From: an uncultured Mycoplasmatota bacterium
GTDB taxonomy: Bacteria; Bacillota_I; Bacilli_A; RF39; UBA660
Assembly (NCBI GenBank): GCA_948470005.1
Contig: CAOKNI010000001.1
Span: 1 to 64,000 of the forward strand
Length of the DNA stretch: 64,000 bases
Direction: 5' to 3'
Of this stretch, positions 1 to 9,445 are shown piece after piece. Within the stretch, counting starts at the first letter, position 1. Each line of letters opens with the position of its first letter. A model generated the notes under the pieces. The model worked only from the letters and a program-made list of their open reading frames with translations, did not search any database and had not been told where the DNA came from. A program made the position numbers and the translations under genes.

Positions 1-60
1 TTTAAATTAATTTATCTTTTTATTTAGTGAGTACTTGACAGGTACTAGCATCGAACATCC

Positions 61-1737
61 TCTTCCGTAATTATATCTGATGGAGTTACAATTATTGAAA
101 ATCATGTCTTTTTCAAACTTAAACTAAAAACGTTAAATTGCCATCTACACTTAAAGAAATAAATATTGGTGCTTTTCAAGATAATAATATTAAGAATTTA
201 GTTATATCTACTAACACTAATATTTTTACTGAAGATAGTGATAGGGTTTTTGATGATAGTATTGAAGAATTATATATTCATAATTATAGTGATCCCATGC
301 CACTTATTTCTAAACTTTATGCTTATAATAGTGTTAAAAATTTAAAAAAGATAGTCGCTTTAAATAGAAAATTTACTGTGGCTGAATTTATGGCTATAAA
401 AATGTTTTTTCTAAAAAAAGGTCATTATGTAGCAATATCTTTTGACCCAGAAGCCAGTATAACAAACGAAAGTGAAGAAAATAGTTTTAAAAAAGAAGTT
501 CCGGATGAAATTAGTCATATTTTAAATAGAATTGCTATTATAACTTCTTTACTTGATTTAAAGCAAAAACAAGTTATTAATGCCGAATTAGAAACTTTAA
601 AAAAAGAATATGATAGTGAAATGACAAATTTTACATCTAAATCACCTTTTGATAGTGATATAAAACTAAGTTTATATTTTACTAAAGAAGAAATTACAGG
701 AGCATAAAAAGAAAAATTTAATAGTATTCTAGCTAGTCTGGAAAAACAAAATGAATTAATAAGTCTCTTAAATGATATAGCGGAATACCAAGCTTTAATA
801 AATAAAGCTGATTTAGAGGTTCCAGAGAATTTAGCAAGCCTTTTAGATAAGATTAAAGTTATTATAATAATTGGAAATGCTTATGATAAAGAAATAATTA
901 AAGAATTAGAAGTTATATTTGAAGCTACTCGCCTTAATATTTCTAACAACATTAATATTGAGTCTAAAGAAAATGATAAGCTAACTTTAACACCAAATAT
1001 ATATGAAGATATAGCATCTGATTTTACAGATAAAATTAATGACTTATTTCTAAAAACAGGTAAATACTCTTTAATCTCGAGTGTTTTAGATGGCGAAGAT
1101 AACTGTACATTATCGGAATATATTAAGACCATGAAAGAGATAATAAAGAATTTAGACTTAGAACACCAAGAAGACTTTAGTTCTCGTTTTGACACTTTGA
1201 AAGCTAAGTATAATATAAGCTATGTTGAAAATCATTCCTATGAAGAAATCAAAAAATCTTTAATAGCGGATTTGTTGCCTATCTTTTCTGATTTAAACAA
1301 AATTAATAAAAGTTTTATGGTATTTAGAGAAATTATTGATGCCATTCGTAACAGTTTAATTTATATTAAAGGTGAAGAGGTAAAATCTCAAACTAATAGC
1401 TTGATTGAAATTCTTACTATAGAAATTAGGAAATCATTAGAAAACTCTTCTATCTCTTCAAAAGATAAAATAGAAGGAGAGAGAACTGCTTGCTATTTTA
1501 ACAAAATGGAATGAATTACTAAAGAATCAAAATTATAAAACTATTATCGAAGAGATACATGCTAATAATAATCGAGTGACATATGATACAGGAATTACAT
1601 TAGATGGAAGTTCTGAGTCGTTTAAGTTTCGTACTGTAGGTTATTCTTTTCTAGATGATAGTACAGTGTTATTACTTATAATTGCATCAGAGCTTACGTT
1701 TATCAAAGCTAGCCTTGAGGAGTTGTATAAGAGATAG
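61..1737 (+). pseudogene. Decayed BspA-type leucine-rich-repeat / coiled-coil protein gene, 5' end outside window
   Basis: Three reading-frame segments join end to end into one former protein. Bases 61-120 read like the end of a BspA-type LRR unit (VIISDGVTIIENHVF). A one-base slip near 118-124 leads into the next unit (KLPSTLKEINIGAF) and then a long Lys/Glu/Asn-rich, probably helical region. This frame is broken by an in-frame TAA at 705-707 but resumes at once (708 to about 1480). A second slip in the purine run around 1474-1485 leads into the frame that ends at TAG 1735-1737. A TTG at 138 could start a fragment but looks internal to an LRR unit. BspA-type LRR proteins are usually surface or host-contact proteins; no signal peptide is visible because the N-terminus is missing. 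The 716-residue gene at 15578 has a similar mix of helical and LRR-like sequence. Confidence 0.7.
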
Positions 1738-1759
1738 AGAAATAGTAAAGAGAACTCGT

Positions 1760-1787
1760 AAATAAGCACGTTTGTGTTTATTTTTTG
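1760..1787 (+). terminator. Rho-independent terminator before rnc
   Basis: AAATAAGCAC and GTGTTTATTT form a ten-base stem (one G-T pair) around a GTTT loop, followed by a T run. It closes the decayed gene upstream. A TATAAT at 1801-1806 after it probably serves rnc. Confidence 0.65.
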
Positions 1788-1836
1788 GGGCTTTTTTGAT
1801 ATAATTAACAAAGAATAAGATGAAACGAGTGATAAA

Positions 1837-2496
1837 ATGAACTTTTTAGCTAAGTATAATATTAAAGTAGACAATGAAGAATTATTATTAACTGCCTTAA
1901 CTCATAGTAGTTATTCTAACGAACATGGCGGTGATAATTATGAGCGTTTAGAGTTTTTAGGCGATGCCGTTTTACAATTAATAACTAGTGAGTATTTTTA
2001 TAAAACGACGAATTCTGGTGAGGGTGAGATGTCTAAAATTCGGGCTAGCTTTGTTTGCGAAGAAGCGCTCGCTCAGTATTCGAAAGATATTGGAATAGAT
2101 AAAAATATTCGGGTAGGAAACGGGCAGCTTAAAGATATTAATGATACGATTATCGCTGATTGTTTTGAAAGTGTTTTAGGAGCTATCTATTTAGATAAAG
2201 GTTTTCTAGTTGCTAAAAAGTATGTTTTAGATATTTTAGAGCCTTATATTAAAGAACATCATATCTTTTTAGGCGATTACAAATCTCGCTTGCAAGAAAT
2301 GGTCCAAACTGACAAAAAATCATTGGAATATCGCCTTATTAAAGAGGAGGGCCCATCTCATGCTAAAACTTTTACTTTTGAAGTTGTAATTGACGGCATA
2401 ATTTATGGTACAGGAACAGGCAAAAGTAAAAAAGAGGCAGAGCAGCAGGCCGCTTTATCTGCTCTTAAAAAAAGTGTTTCAAAAGGAGTGAAGTAA
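1837..2496 (+). CDS. rnc: Ribonuclease III
   Basis: Double-strand-specific endoribonuclease that processes rRNA precursors and other structured transcripts in the cytoplasm. The 219 residues have the normal bacterial layout. The catalytic RNase III domain occupies about 1-150 with the signature ERLEFLGDAVL (36-46), and the second acidic cluster is DCFESVLGAIYLD (108-120), so the metal-binding residues E39, D43, D108 and E111 are present. A double-stranded RNA-binding domain follows from about 150 and ends in the Ala/Lys-rich KSKKEAEQQAALSALKK helix. The ATG follows an upstream GAGTGA-type site. smc begins one base after the stop, the common rnc-smc arrangement of Bacillota; ftsY, which often follows, is not here. 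Confidence 0.97.
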   Translation: MNFLAKYNIKVDNEELLLTALTHSSYSNEHGGDNYERLEFLGDAVLQLITSEYFYKTTNSGEGEMSKIRASFVCEEALAQYSKDIGIDKNIRVGNGQLKDINDTIIADCFESVLGAIYLDKGFLVAKKYVLDILEPYIKEHHIFLGDYKSRLQEMVQTDKKSLEYRLIKEEGPSHAKTFTFEVVIDGIIYGTGTGKSKKEAEQQAALSALKKSVSKGVK

Positions 2497-2497
2497 A

Positions 2498-5440
2498 TTG
2501 TATTTAAAAAATATTCGAGCTTTTGGTTTCAAATCTTTTGCCGATAAAATAGATTTAGAAGTAAAAGATGGCATAACTGCGATTGTTGGACCTAATGGTT
2601 CAGGCAAGAGTAATATTGTAGATGCAGTTCGTTGGGTCTTAGGTGAGCAATCTGTAAAATCTTTACGAGGTACTGATACCATGAGTGATGTTATATTTTC
2701 GGGTTCTAAGACTAGATCTCCTCATACGCGAGCCTATGTATCTTTAGTATTTGATAATGCGGACCACTATTTAAAAAGTGAATTTAGTGAAGTTGAAATC
2801 AAGAGAGTAATTTATAATACTGGTGAAAATGAATACTATATTAATAATAGCAAAGTTCGTCTAAAAGATGTAACCGATTTATTTTTGGATACTGGTGCTG
2901 GTAACGATTCCTTTAATATCATTTCTCAAGGTAGCGTTTCGGATATTATTAGTAGTAAGCCAGAAGCTAGGCGTATTATATTTGAAGATGCCGCTGGGGT
3001 TTTAAAATATAAAAAGCGGAAAGAAATAAGTCTTAAAAAGCTTGAAAAAACGAAAGAAAATATAGCCCGTGTGAAACTTGTTATTGCAGAACTAGAAAAA
3101 AGTGTAATTCCCCTCAAAAAGCAAAGTGAAATCGCAAAGAAATATTTGAATTTAACAAAGGAACTAAAAGATATTGAAATTGCTTTAATAGCAAGTGATA
3201 TTACCTCTATTAATATTGATTACAAAAAAATAAAAATAGAAGTAGCAAAGCTTGAAAAAGAGCTCGCTGCTATCAGTTCTAATAATGCTGAGGGTAATTC
3301 TCATATGGAAAAATTAAAACTTGAAAATTTAAAACTAGAAGAAAAAATAACCGAAAAAAATAACGAATATTTAAAACTCACGGAAAACTTAGCAAGCCTT
3401 GAAGCTGAAAAATTAGTAACTATGGAACGCAAAAAATATAATGCTAATTATTCTAATGTCGCTGATGCTCTCTTAAAATTAAAAGAAGAACAATTATCTT
3501 TAAAGCATGACTTAACAACCGAAAAAACTAAACTAGATGATGTTATTAGTGATATAAAAGAAAACTCAATTGCTAAAGACAAAATTGATAATGATTTAAT
3601 AATTGCAAAAGTGGAGAAGCAAAAATTACTTACTAAAATAAATGATTATGCTAAAAATATTCTTATCTACGAAAATAAAATTGAGATATTAAAAGACAAC
3701 ATTGCTAATAATTCTAAGATGCCTAACGCTGTTCGAAGTGTCCTAAATAATATGCGTCTTAAAGGGGTTCATAATACGATAAGCAATTTAATAGAAACAG
3801 AAAGTATACATGAAACAGCAATAGAAATAGCTTTAGGGGCATCTTCTAACTTTTTAGTCGTGGATAACGAAGCATCTGCCAAAGAATGTATTAATTTTCT
3901 TAAAACAAATAATCTTGGTAGAGCTACATTTTTTCCACTAAATGTTATAAAGTCTAAAAACATTAGTAATAGTGATATTGATTTGATTAAAAATCATCCA
4001 GGATTCTTAAATATAGCGAGTTCTTTAGTTAAATATCATTCGGAATATGATAACATTATAAAAAATCAGTTAGGCAATGTTTTAGTTGTTAAAAACATTG
4101 ATGCTTTAAATGAAATAGGAAAAATTCTTAATTACCGCTACCGCATTGTCTCTTTAGATGGTGAAATTTTATATTCTGGTGGGTCTATTAATGGTGGCTC
4201 TATAAAGGGCAGCAATACGCATTTAAATGATAAATTAAAATTAAATGAATACGAAGAAAAACTAGCTGTTACCAAAATCGAACTAGAGAATTTAAACAAT
4301 GAATATAAAGATTTTGCTTCTAACTTTGATGCCATGGAACAAAGAGAAAGTGAATATGCGAAAACTTTAATTAATTTAAATGAAATTCTAAATTCTCGGA
4401 CTAATAAAATACGTTCCTTAGAAGACGCAGTAAATAAAAAAGAATTGGAAATAAAAGGAAATTCTGAAATAAGTAACAATAAGCTTGATGCTAAATTAGT
4501 AAGCATTTTAGAGGAGACTACTGAAGTTCAATCCGAAAAAGATATTGCCTTTAATGAACTAGAAAAATTAAAGAAACAAAAGTCAGAGTTGGCTTTAAAA
4601 ATTAGCGAAGCTGAAAATAGCTATCACAAAACTAATAACGAGTATCATAAAATTCAAGAACAGTTAAAAGAAAAAGAAATAAAACTAGGTAAATATGATG
4701 TAAAACTAGATAATCTATTATTAGAATTATCCGAAAATTATTCTCTAACTTATGAATATGCTTGCACGAGTTACGAACTAGATATACCTCTTGATATGGC
4801 TCGTACCAAAGTTGATACTCTAAAAAAAGATATTATGAAATTAGGTAATGTTAATACGGGAGCTATTGAAGAATATGAAAGAGTAAATACTCGCTACGAA
4901 TTTTTAACTAAACAAAGTAGTGACCTTGAAGACTCAAGTAGTGAGTTAAATAATATTATTACCGAAATGGATAAAATAATGATTGAAAGATTTAAAACAA
5001 CTTTTGATAAAATTAGTATTGAATTTAATGCGGTCTTTAAGAAATTATTTAAAGGTGGTAGGGGAACACTTACTTTAACTAATCCAAATGATATCTTAAA
5101 TACTGGTATTGATATCAATGCTGAACCTCCTGGTAAAAAGTTAAATTCCATTGGCCTTTTATCGGGTGGGGAAAAAACATTAACTGCTATTGCTGTATTA
5201 TTTGCTATATTAAATGTAAAGCCAAGTCCATTCTGTATTTTAGACGAAGTAGAGGCTGCCCTTGATGAAGCAAATGTCGATACTTTTGGTAAATATTTGC
5301 AAGAAAAGAAAAGCGCAAGTCAGTTTATTTTAATAACTCACAAAAAAAGAACGATGGAATATGCAGATGTTTTATATGGTATAACTATGCAAGAGTCTGG
5401 AGTAAGTAAAATCGTTAGTGTCAATTTAGAAAATACATAA
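2498..5440 (+). CDS. smc: Chromosome segregation protein SMC, short-armed
   Basis: ATPase core of the bacterial condensin, which dimerises through its hinge and organises the nucleoid with ScpA/ScpB. It shows the head N-terminal lobe with Walker A GPNGSGKSN (31-39), a coiled-coil arm from about 165 to 410, the hinge (about 415-545, including GGSINGGS-type turns near its end), the returning arm, then the C-terminal lobe with signature LLSGGEKTLTA (near 887) and Walker B CILDEVEAALDEA (near 911). The start is TTG at 2498, one base after rnc, with the AGGAGTGAAG Shine-Dalgarno inside rnc. At 980 residues it is about 200 shorter than typical SMC proteins (near 1,180). Both ATPase lobes and the hinge look complete, so the missing length must come from the coiled-coil arms. 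Confidence 0.95.
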   Translation: MYLKNIRAFGFKSFADKIDLEVKDGITAIVGPNGSGKSNIVDAVRWVLGEQSVKSLRGTDTMSDVIFSGSKTRSPHTRAYVSLVFDNADHYLKSEFSEVEIKRVIYNTGENEYYINNSKVRLKDVTDLFLDTGAGNDSFNIISQGSVSDIISSKPEARRIIFEDAAGVLKYKKRKEISLKKLEKTKENIARVKLVIAELEKSVIPLKKQSEIAKKYLNLTKELKDIEIALIASDITSINIDYKKIKIEVAKLEKELAAISSNNAEGNSHMEKLKLENLKLEEKITEKNNEYLKLTENLASLEAEKLVTMERKKYNANYSNVADALLKLKEEQLSLKHDLTTEKTKLDDVISDIKENSIAKDKIDNDLIIAKVEKQKLLTKINDYAKNILIYENKIEILKDNIANNSKMPNAVRSVLNNMRLKGVHNTISNLIETESIHETAIEIALGASSNFLVVDNEASAKECINFLKTNNLGRATFFPLNVIKSKNISNSDIDLIKNHPGFLNIASSLVKYHSEYDNIIKNQLGNVLVVKNIDALNEIGKILNYRYRIVSLDGEILYSGGSINGGSIKGSNTHLNDKLKLNEYEEKLAVTKIELENLNNEYKDFASNFDAMEQRESEYAKTLINLNEILNSRTNKIRSLEDAVNKKELEIKGNSEISNNKLDAKLVSILEETTEVQSEKDIAFNELEKLKKQKSELALKISEAENSYHKTNNEYHKIQEQLKEKEIKLGKYDVKLDNLLLELSENYSLTYEYACTSYELDIPLDMARTKVDTLKKDIMKLGNVNTGAIEEYERVNTRYEFLTKQSSDLEDSSSELNNIITEMDKIMIERFKTTFDKISIEFNAVFKKLFKGGRGTLTLTNPNDILNTGIDINAEPPGKKLNSIGLLSGGEKTLTAIAVLFAILNVKPSPFCILDEVEAALDEANVDTFGKYLQEKKSASQFILITHKKRTMEYADVLYGITMQESGVSKIVSVNLENT

Positions 5441-5466
5441 AAAGCAGGGCAGGATGCCTTGCTTAT
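5441..5466. terminator. Bidirectional terminator between smc and the convergent gene
   Basis: AAGCAGGGCA pairs with TGCCTTGCTT around a GGA loop, with A-rich sequence before and T-rich sequence after, so it can stop transcription from both sides. Confidence 0.75.
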
Positions 5467-5467
5467 T

Positions 5468-6184
5468 TTAAGTACTTAAAGTCATTAATTCATTATTTGT
5501 TCTATCACTTGCAAATTTCTCAGCTAGCATCATTAACTCCTCGGTTGCAATCTGATATAGACCATCTCGTTTATTTAAACGATAATCAGTTAAAATTGCC
5601 AAAAATTCCATAATATATTGAAATTTCGGGTCAATAATATTTAACGCATTGTCAGAGTAGTTTAAATTATCTTCTGTAATATTAATAGGATCTTCTAATC
5701 TTAAAGGTTTTTCTTTCGCATTAAAACTTTTAAACCCACCATTTTTTAATACACTTAAAGCCATATATACTTCTTCAGGTGCGAGCCCAAATAAAATATT
5801 TTGTAAAGAATTAATTAAATTAGTCGCAAAAGCAAGTTGGATATAGTTATTTGCTGGTAATGTTAATTTCTGAGTTAAGCTCTCTTTAGAATAAAAGGTA
5901 ATACTTTGAAATCTTGATCGAATTTCTTCTTTAGCATCCACTATATTTTCGCTTGGTGCTGCATATAACAAATTAACTATATGGGAAGAGCCATCACCTG
6001 ATGGAATAGCAACGGCATCATACCAAATCTCATAAGTAGTACCTTCCATTAAGAAAAGTAAATAACTTATAGATGTCTTTATTTCAGCTAAACTAAAATT
6101 ATTAGCTTTAATTATATTTAAAGCATCACTAGTATTGTTTTTTGAACATGCTATTTTTAACATGTCACGTTGTAATTTTATCAT
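5468..6184 (-). CDS. Hypothetical soluble protein
   Basis: I do not recognise this protein. It is about 238 residues, without a signal peptide or membrane segment, and looks mostly helical, ending in a Leu/Met/Glu-rich helix and a polar tail. The start was chosen at 6184 (MIKLQRDML) because a GGGGGA Shine-Dalgarno lies seven bases before it; an in-frame ATG at 6199 overlaps that site. It is transcribed alone from the near-consensus promoter at 6211-6239, between smc (convergent) and def (same strand, with its own promoter). Confidence 0.7.
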   Translation of the reverse strand: MIKLQRDMLKIACSKNNTSDALNIIKANNFSLAEIKTSISYLLFLMEGTTYEIWYDAVAIPSGDGSSHIVNLLYAAPSENIVDAKEEIRSRFQSITFYSKESLTQKLTLPANNYIQLAFATNLINSLQNILFGLAPEEVYMALSVLKNGGFKSFNAKEKPLRLEDPINITEDNLNYSDNALNIIDPKFQYIMEFLAILTDYRLNKRDGLYQIATEELMMLAEKFASDRTNNELMTLST

Positions 6185-6210
6185 CACTAATTCCCCCATA
6201 AGTAATATGT

Positions 6211-6239
6211 ATTATATCATATTTCTTTTTAAAATGCAA
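6211..6239 (-). promoter_or_regulatory. Sigma-A type promoter of the gene at 5468-6184
   Basis: On the minus strand TTGCAT (6234-6239) and TATAAT (6211-6216) are separated by 17 bases. The start codon is about 25 bases downstream. Confidence 0.75.
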
Positions 6240-6256
6240 AAATATAGCTTCTTAGA

Positions 6257-6808
6257 CTATATTTCTCGATATTTACTTGCATTTTTATAAGGATTTTTAG
6301 GGTCAATCTTATCTACAAATAATATCCCATTTAAATGGTCTATTTCGTGTTGAAATGCAATACTTATATCTTCACGGACTCTAATAGTAAATGGTTTACC
6401 ATCTATATCTTGAGCTTCAACTGTAATTCTAGCATATCTAGGTACAATTCCCTCAACCTCACGATTAACACTTAAACATCCTTCGCCTTCGCCCACATAT
6501 ATCTGTTCTTCGCTATGACTAATTATTTTCGGATTAATTAAAATATAATCTTTAAATTCTCCGTTATCTAATTCCTCTACAATTACAAATATTCTTTTTG
6601 GTATGCCTATTTGAATATAGGCAAGTCCCATACCAGCTCGTAAATCATACTTTTTAGCTTCTTCTTCAATTTGACTCATGGTAAGGTAGGTAATCATTCC
6701 TTGAATATTTTCTTTATCTTTCTTACTTAAAGGAAAAGAAACTTCATTACTAATAACTCTTAATCTTTTATCTTTTTCATCTAATATATTTATATTTGGT
6801 AATTTCAT
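6257..6808 (-). CDS. def: Peptide deformylase
   Basis: Removes the formyl group from the N-terminal methionine of nascent proteins using a bound metal ion. All three family motifs are present: the first as GMGLAYIQIG (usually GxGLAAPQIG, so Ala-Pro is replaced by Tyr-Ile), the second as EGCLSV with the metal-binding Cys, and the third as QHEIDHLNG with the HExxH metal site and catalytic Glu. The start MKLPNINILDE at 6808 follows a GGAGTG ribosome binding site; an upstream ATG at 6859 overlaps the promoter and is unlikely. The 183-residue product matches the type 2 (Gram-positive) deformylase size. The unusual residues in motif I are a natural variation to note, not evidence of inactivity. Confidence 0.93.
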   Translation of the reverse strand: MKLPNINILDEKDKRLRVISNEVSFPLSKKDKENIQGMITYLTMSQIEEEAKKYDLRAGMGLAYIQIGIPKRIFVIVEELDNGEFKDYILINPKIISHSEEQIYVGEGEGCLSVNREVEGIVPRYARITVEAQDIDGKPFTIRVREDISIAFQHEIDHLNGILFVDKIDPKNPYKNASKYREI

Positions 6809-6830
6809 AATATCACTCCAAAGTAGCTTT

Positions 6831-6859
6831 ATTTTATCATATATTTTATTATTTTTCAA
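6831..6859 (-). promoter_or_regulatory. Sigma-A type promoter of def
   Basis: On the minus strand TTGAAA (6854-6859) and TAAAAT (6831-6836) are separated by 17 bases, just upstream of the chosen def start. Confidence 0.7.
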
Positions 6860-6929
6860 ATCTGCGTTAAATAAACTTTTAAAAATCTTAAATTTGGGTT
6901 ATAATAATTTTTAATTTGAAGGTGTTTCT

Positions 6930-7747
6930 ATGAAAGCAGTAAACCAAATTATAAGAGAAGTAGATAGAACATGGAATTAATGATTTAATAATTCACTTTT
7001 TATTTCGTAAAATATCTCCTTTATTAAGAAGTGATATATATTATTTTTCTTTATCAGTAGAAAAGAAAATAGTGTTTTTAAATAATGGATATACTCCAAG
7101 GTTTCCAAATGTGAATTGTTTTACTTTATGCCATTTTTTTCAAAATATTTTGAGTAGCTTTAACATTAATTCTTTAATAGTAAATGCTAATAATGGTGAG
7201 TTGCGTGGTCGTGTACATCTTTATGTTTTGCTAGTATAAGGAAAAACTGGTTGGTATTATATAAATGGATTACAAATTAGCACATTAGCCTATGGTCACT
7301 TACCAAGTGTTTATGCTCGCTTATTAGAATCTCACTTCAAGCTAATTAATTTAGACATTAGTTATCTTGCTGATCTAGATCAAACTCTCGGAATTCTTAA
7401 TAATAACGGTATATTTAAAAACAATATTCCTTTAGTTCTGCTCGTTTTCGTCTAATAAACGGTATTGTTAAAAATGCTCCAATGGACGAAACAATTGTAG
7501 CTAAAATTCAATTCATTAATGATAAATATATAAATACCAGAAAAGTTTCTGGAGTTTTAGAAAGAAAAGAAGCATATCATTATTTCTTTTGTCAAACATT
7601 TACCAAACCAGAAGCAAAACGATTAACTCTGGGGTTTAATCCAAGTACAAAAGCTATTAGCATAAATTTAAATAGTTATTTAAAGCAATTTCATTTGAAG
7701 AAGAACTAAAAGAAGGCATTTATTGCTTAATTCGCACTAGAAATTAA
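6930..7747 (+). pseudogene. Broken gene for an unknown protein of about 270 residues
   Basis: An ATG with a GAAGGTG ribosome binding site and a TATAAT at 6900-6905 opens a frame that stops at 6978. The continuation is in the next frame (REHGINDLIIHFLF...), entered by a slip near 6962-6972. That frame is cut by an in-frame TAA at 7237-7239, resumes at once, slips again near 7435-7450 into the frame around 7482-7680, and slips once more near 7680 into the frame ending at TAA 7745-7747 (EEELKEGIYCLIRTRN). At least three frameshifts and one nonsense mutation show it is dead. I cannot name the family; the reconstructed protein has no membrane segment and ends in a predicted beta-rich part. Confidence 0.65.
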
Positions 7748-7749
7748 AA

Positions 7750-7773
7750 AGGAAGAACTAAATTCATTCTTCC
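7750..7773. terminator. Bidirectional terminator
   Basis: AGGAAGAA and TTCTTCCT form a perfect eight-base stem between the decayed gene and the convergent YjcZ-like gene. Confidence 0.6.
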
Positions 7774-7973
7774 TAGTTATTGTTATTATTTCCGCCAAAT
7801 CCCCAACTAGCACCAATTATAATTATTAGTAATATGAATAAAACTATCCAAATTGCCGCACCAATACCATATCCACTTGTATATCCTGCATATCCAGTAT
7901 TACAACAAGGTTGGTATCCTGCACCAGCACCATAGCCTCCGCCATAGTAACCGTTATTTCCATAATAATACAT
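7773..7973 (-). CDS. YjcZ-like tiny membrane protein
   Basis: A 66-residue protein with a Tyr/Gly-rich N-terminal half (1-38, with a CC pair at 23-24), one hydrophobic segment (AIWIVLFILLIIIIGASWGF) and a poly-Asn tail. The membrane segment matches the very conserved core of the tiny YjcZ/sporulation-associated family of Bacillus, whose members end near this segment. The start has a strong AAAGGAGGT site and a TATAAT box about 45 bases upstream. In Bacillus the family is linked to spores; whether this organism sporulates cannot be told from the window. The role is unknown. Confidence 0.75.
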   Translation of the reverse strand: MYYYGNNGYYGGGYGAGAGYQPCCNTGYAGYTSGYGIGAAIWIVLFILLIIIIGASWGFGGNNNNN

Positions 7974-8104
7974 ATTTATACCTCCTTTATGTATCTATTA
8001 TAGTTTACTCATTTAGGCATCTTTTTGACATTAAAAAAGTCTATTTTTTGAAATTTCTTTTAAATATTAGTATGTTATGATAAAATTAAAATAGGGTGAG
8101 GAAC

Positions 8105-9268
8105 TTGAAAAAATTATTTGCTAAAATGGATTTAGTATTACTATTAGTAATAGTTATTTATAGTATATTCGGATTAATCATGATATTTTCCTCTTCGAGT
8201 GTTTCCACCGTTTTAAGATATAACGTTCCTCAATATCACTTTTTATTAAGGCAAGCTATCTTTTTACTTATCTCATTTATAATTGGTTTTGTAGTTATTT
8301 TACGGCTTCCTACCAATAAATATAAATATATTGCTCCTGTTGCGATTATAGGAGTATTAGTTCTTTTAATAGGCTTGTTTGTTTATGGCAAAATTACGAA
8401 TAATGCTCGTAGTTGGTATAGTATTGGCCCCTTTGCTCTGCAACCTAGTGAGTTTGCAAAATCTATAATTATTATGTTTATGGCAGTTTCTTATAGTTTA
8501 CTTGAAAAGAAAAAAACAAGTAATATTTATGCCTTTTTATTTCCCGTAACTATTGGTTTAATAATTGTCATTTTAATTGCCTTACAACCAGACTTTGGAA
8601 CAGCTCTCATTATTTGTGGTATTATATTCTTCATTTTTATAAGTATACCTTATGTTAAAAAAAATATTATTAAAGTCTTACGAATTGGGGCAGTAGGATT
8701 GGTTATTGCAACCTTAGCTTTACTTTATAGTGGTGCCGAAATATTTAACTCTATGCAACTTAAACGTTTTGAATTTAAAAACCCTTGTAGTAGATATACT
8801 GAGGATACCGGATATCAAGTGTGTAATGGCCTAATTGCTATCCATAATGGAGGGTTATTTGGAGTAGGTCTTGGAAATAGTAGTCAAAAATATTTATATT
8901 TGCCTGAAAGCCATACCGATTTTATCTTTCCAATAATAGTAGAAGAATTAGGATCCATAGTAGGTGCTTTAATTATAATAGGTTATATGGTCATGCTATA
9001 TCGTATCTTAAAAATTGCCCAAGAAGGGGAAAATCTAAGGCTTAGCATTTTAGCTTACGGTGTATTTATTTATCTATTACTCCATCTTTTAATTAATTTA
9101 CTAGGAATTTTAGCTTTAATTCCGCTTACTGGGGTACCGCTTCCACTTTTAAGTTATGGTGGTTCATTTACCATGAATGTAGTTTTAATGCTTTTTGTGG
9201 TTGAAAGAGTTTGCGTTGAAAATAGAACCATCAAAACTAAAAGAGAAATGGCTAGGATAACTAATTAA
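8105..9268 (+). CDS. ftsW: SEDS-family peptidoglycan glycosyltransferase, FtsW/SpoVE type
   Basis: Multi-pass membrane polymerase that links lipid II into glycan strands together with a class B penicillin-binding protein. About ten hydrophobic segments are visible. SEDS hallmarks are NARSWYSIGPFALQPSEFAK, the PDFGTALI segment, GLGNSSQKYLYLPESHTDFI with the catalytic Asp, and PLPLLSYGGS near the C-terminus. The GLGNS-QK loop fits FtsW/SpoVE better than RodA, but the three cannot be separated firmly from sequence alone. I prefer the TTG at 8105, directly behind AGGGTGAGG, to the GTG at 8096 that lies inside that site. The gene is transcribed alone, so its partner penicillin-binding protein lies elsewhere. 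Confidence 0.88.
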   Translation: MKKLFAKMDLVLLLVIVIYSIFGLIMIFSSSSVSTVLRYNVPQYHFLLRQAIFLLISFIIGFVVILRLPTNKYKYIAPVAIIGVLVLLIGLFVYGKITNNARSWYSIGPFALQPSEFAKSIIIMFMAVSYSLLEKKKTSNIYAFLFPVTIGLIIVILIALQPDFGTALIICGIIFFIFISIPYVKKNIIKVLRIGAVGLVIATLALLYSGAEIFNSMQLKRFEFKNPCSRYTEDTGYQVCNGLIAIHNGGLFGVGLGNSSQKYLYLPESHTDFIFPIIVEELGSIVGALIIIGYMVMLYRILKIAQEGENLRLSILAYGVFIYLLLHLLINLLGILALIPLTGVPLPLLSYGGSFTMNVVLMLFVVERVCVENRTIKTKREMARITN

Positions 9269-9308
9269 TACTAACCATTTTATAGTCTTGCCACCAAATC
9301 AGAAACGA

Positions 9309-9423
9309 GGGGGTAGTGGTATCGGACATGAAAAAATGCCAACCCGTAATGGATGGCACATGTCAAACCTTTGGCAACTGCTTTGTACAAGCATCTCGCT
9401 TAAATTAATGATAATATATTTTT
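9309..9423 (+). repeat. Structured intergenic repeat, copy 1
   Basis: About 115 bases between ftsW and the flippase gene are nearly identical to 31624-31736. The core folds as GACATG (9325-9330), a bulge of six A, TGCCA (9337-9341), a 12-base loop, then TGGCACATGTC (9354-9364). A second hairpin TGCTT-TGTAC-AAGCA follows. The short frame starting in the hairpin (MKKCQPV...) differs between copies by an indel, so RNA or DNA structure rather than coding is conserved. Function unknown. Confidence 0.7.
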
Positions 9424-9445
9424 AAAATATGTAAATGGATAAATT

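Noticed and set aside
7853..8080. A plus-strand frame opposite the YjcZ-like gene
   Set aside because: It is His/Tyr-rich antisense of a Gly/Tyr-rich coding region, a typical shadow.
9328..9412. Short frame MKKCQPVMDGTCQ in the structured repeat
   Set aside because: The second copy has an indel that changes the frame after a few codons, and no ribosome binding site is kept, so coding is not conserved.
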